From Pelagibacteraceae bacterium AG-325-E08 (GTDB lineage: Bacteria > Pseudomonadota > Alphaproteobacteria > Pelagibacterales > Pelagibacteraceae): a stretch of DNA of 64,000 bases. The position numbers were made by a program, and so were the translations under genes. Numbering within the stretch: the first letter of the stretch is position 1; each line of letters opens with the position of its first letter. Location: contig QBYE01000001.1 of the NCBI GenBank assembly GCA_003282985.1, forward strand, positions 62,001-126,000. The letters run 5' to 3'. The notes beneath the pieces were generated by a model. That model searched no databases, was not told the origin of the DNA, and worked only from the letters and a program-made list of their open reading frames with translations. Shown here piece after piece: positions 61,985 through 64,000 of the stretch.

Positions 61985-64000
61985 TTATATAATTATATTC
62001 ATTAATTTATTCTTGATATAAATTCTTTTTTTAAATTCTTTTTGATTTAAATATTTTGTTAACTTCTCATCATTCTTGATTATTTCAAATAATTTTTCTT
62101 CAGTAATATTTAATCCAGTCTTGACTAAACCTCTTTTTTTTCCATTAATTTGAACAACTATATTTATTATATCTTCTTTTAATATCGACTCATCATATTT
62201 TGGCCATTTAGAATCTTGTATGCCTAGAACGTTTAAACACTCAGTAGAAAAATGAGGAACAATTGGTGTCATCGCAATTAAAATTTTTTGATAGTTTTCA
62301 ATTAAAGTTATTTTTGTATAAGGCTCTCGAATTTGCTTGTACATAAAAGAATACATTTCATGTAAATTTGCTATTAACTTGTTATAACTAAAATTTTCAA
62401 GATTGTGGGTTATATCTTTTAAAAATTTATTAGTATATTTATCAATCGCATTATTATTATTTTTTTTATGATCTTTGTTTGATTCATCTAAAATTTTTTG
62501 GTGTAAATTCCATAGTTTTTGAACAAACTTAAAAGAAGAAATAATACCTTCTTCTGACCACTGTACATCTTTTTCTGGTGGGCTATCTGATAAAATAAAT
62601 AATCTTGCTGCGTCAGCACCATAATTTGAAATAATATTTTCTGGGTCAATCGTATTTTTTTTTGACTTTGACATAGATTCTGATGGACCAACTTTGACTA
62701 TTTTTGACTTATCACTCTTTAAGTACTTTTTACCATCTATTGTTTCAATTTCATCAGGGCTTATCCATTTATTATCCAAATCTTTATATGTTTCATGACA
62801 GACCATGCCTTGAGTAAAAAGTCCTTCAAATGGCTCTAATATATTAAACTCATCATTGTTATGGGAAAGTGCTTGCATAAAAAATCTTGAGTACAACAAA
62901 TGTAAAATTGCATGTTCTACCCCCCCTATATATTGATCAACCGGCATCCAATAGTTGATGTCCTCTTTATTAAAACCATATACTTGCTCTTTAGGAGAAC
63001 AAAACCTCAAGTAATACCATGACGAACAAACAAAAGTATCTAAAGTGTCAGTTTCTCTAGTAAGTTTTTTTCCATTTATATTAATTTCCTTCCACTCTTT
63101 TTGACCATCTAATGGGTTCCCTTTAACATTTAAATTAATATTTTCTGGTAGTTTTACTGGTAACATTGATTTAGGAATAGAATGAATTTTTCCCTCCTCG
63201 TCATAAGCTATTGGTATTGGACATCCCCAATATCTTTGTCTAGAGACACCCCAATCTTTTAATCTAAAATTGATTTTTTTTTTACCTAATTTTTTTTTTT
63301 CTAAAATTTTAATTGTCTCAATTACAGAATCTTCTGGTGCCACAAGTCCGTTTAAAAAATCTGAATTTATAATAATTCCAGGATCAGGATAGGCCTTGTC
63401 TATGACTTGAAAATCATCTTTTTCAGAATTAGGTTTTACTACAGTTTTTATATCAAGGTTATATTTTTTCGCAAAATCAAAATCTCGCTGATCATGAGCC
63501 GGGCACCCAAAAACAGCACCAAATCCATAGTCCATTAATACAAAATTAGCAAAAAATACCGGTACTTTATTTTTGGGATTCAAAGGATTTGTAGCCATTA
63601 GGTTTGTTTTAAAGCCGATTTTTTCACCTACTGCGATTGCTTCTTCAGTAGTTCCAGTTTTTGAGCATTCATCTTTAAACTTTATAAAATCAGGATCGTC
63701 TTTATAAAATTTTGAGACTTCATGATCTACTGATAAGGCTAAAAAAGAAAAACCAAAAAGAGTATCGGGTCTGGTAGTAAAGCATTTAATATTATTAATT
63801 GGTATCTCTCCTTCAATTTTAAAATCAATTTCACATCCAAATGATTTACCAATCCAATTTTTTTGCATAACCTTCACTTTATTGGGCCAAGAATTTAACC
63901 TATTTAAGCCATCCAATAAATTTTGAGAAAATTTAGATATATTAAAAAACCATTGGCTTAATTTTTTTCTTTGCACAGTAGCGCCGGAACGCCAGCCCTT
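61985..64000 (-). CDS. leuS: Leucyl-tRNA synthetase, 5' end cut by window
   Basis: The frame stays open to the window edge, so this is the C-terminal 671 residues. Seen: [18 protein letters not shown] at the edge, the CP1 editing domain ([20 protein letters not shown]), [28 protein letters not shown], the KMSKS region as SMSKSKKN (about 100 residues upstream of the anticodon domain), and the C-terminal domain. The first residue of KMSKS is Ser instead of Lys. Charges tRNA-Leu. Upstream of lptE by 1 base. Confidence 0.97.
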   Translation of the reverse strand, partial: KGWRSGATVQRKKLSQWFFNISKFSQNLLDGLNRLNSWPNKVKVMQKNWIGKSFGCEIDFKIEGEIPINNIKCFTTRPDTLFGFSFLALSVDHEVSKFYKDDPDFIKFKDECSKTGTTEEAIAVGEKIGFKTNLMATNPLNPKNKVPVFFANFVLMDYGFGAVFGCPAHDQRDFDFAKKYNLDIKTVVKPNSEKDDFQVIDKAYPDPGIIINSDFLNGLVAPEDSVIETIKILEKKKLGKKKINFRLKDWGVSRQRYWGCPIPIAYDEEGKIHSIPKSMLPVKLPENINLNVKGNPLDGQKEWKEININGKKLTRETDTLDTFVCSSWYYLRFCSPKEQVYGFNKEDINYWMPVDQYIGGVEHAILHLLYSRFFMQALSHNNDEFNILEPFEGLFTQGMVCHETYKDLDNKWISPDEIETIDGKKYLKSDKSKIVKVGPSESMSKSKKNTIDPENIISNYGADAARLFILSDSPPEKDVQWSEEGIISSFKFVQKLWNLHQKILDESNKDHKKNNNNAIDKYTNKFLKDITHNLENFSYNKLIANLHEMYSFMYKQIREPYTKITLIENYQKILIAMTPIVPHFSTECLNVLGIQDSKWPKYDESILKEDIINIVVQINGKKRGLVKTGLNITEEKLFEIIKNDEKLTKYLNQKEFKKRIYIKNKLMNIII

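Noticed and set aside
1-64000. Mobile elements, CRISPR arrays, prophage
   Set aside because: No transposase, integrase, terminal inverted repeats or regularly spaced repeats were seen anywhere in the window.

Overview
The window is strongly AT-rich, very densely packed (many start/stop overlaps, no gap above about 280 bases) and encodes an alphaproteobacterial gene set with short proteins and Lys/Asn/Ile-rich composition. Together with gene order this points to a SAR11-type marine alphaproteobacterium (Pelagibacterales). No insertion sequence, prophage, CRISPR array or rRNA is visible; there is one tRNA (Gly-GCC).

Layout. 1-5485 (minus): 3'-truncated FMN 2-hydroxyacid dehydrogenase, a PagL-like lipid A deacylase and the cytochrome c maturation genes ccmC-D-E-F-G-H (no ccmA/B here). 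5486-5659: an intergenic RNA region whose segments can form two mutually exclusive stems. 5660-11439: hspQ, septation protein A, DUF2794, BI-1, aldo/keto reductase, IalB-like protein, argG, small membrane proteins. 11445-15145: a light-related locus with two convergent photolyase/cryptochrome-like genes, a class I amidotransferase, a small membrane protein and a 42-residue DUF2256 zinc-ribbon gene. 15173-22349: an unusual SDR, a PQQ-type sugar dehydrogenase, a metallo-beta-lactamase-fold enzyme, folD, yggT, mscS, hemD, hemC. 22406-28818: tsaD, EVE protein, acetyl-CoA synthetase with a very basic N-terminal tail, and a two-subunit sodium:solute symporter ended by a clear terminator. 28888-38827: rpe, heparinase-like protein, purH, phhB, sulfotransferase, tRNA-Gly, LON-domain protein, UbiH-like hydroxylase, ftsK, lolA. 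38834-44640: hisB-H-A-F-E plus HIT and GNAT genes, divergent from hslVU. 44645-50849: sulfotransferase, smr, tim44-like, fxsA, secB, dnaQ, coaE, aroE, maf, ppsR. 50850-51131: probable chromosomal replication origin. 51132-60543: hemE-hemH-hemJ, rho, mnmE, mnmG, rsmG (containing a parS site), parA, parB. 60533-64000: holA, lptE, partial leuS.

How the parts fit. The right third reproduces the conserved alphaproteobacterial origin neighbourhood: genes left of the AT-rich gap run leftward (ppsR to dnaQ), genes right of it run rightward (hemE to parB), DnaA-box-like sites lie in the gap and a parS lies about 7 kb away beside parAB. Heme supply (hemC, hemD, hemE, hemH, hemJ) and heme attachment (ccm) are both represented. 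The most interesting items are the origin, the alternative RNA stems upstream of ccmC, the photolyase pair with one member lacking expected Fe-S ligand cysteines, the basic tail on acetyl-CoA synthetase, and an EF-hand-like loop in the symporter.
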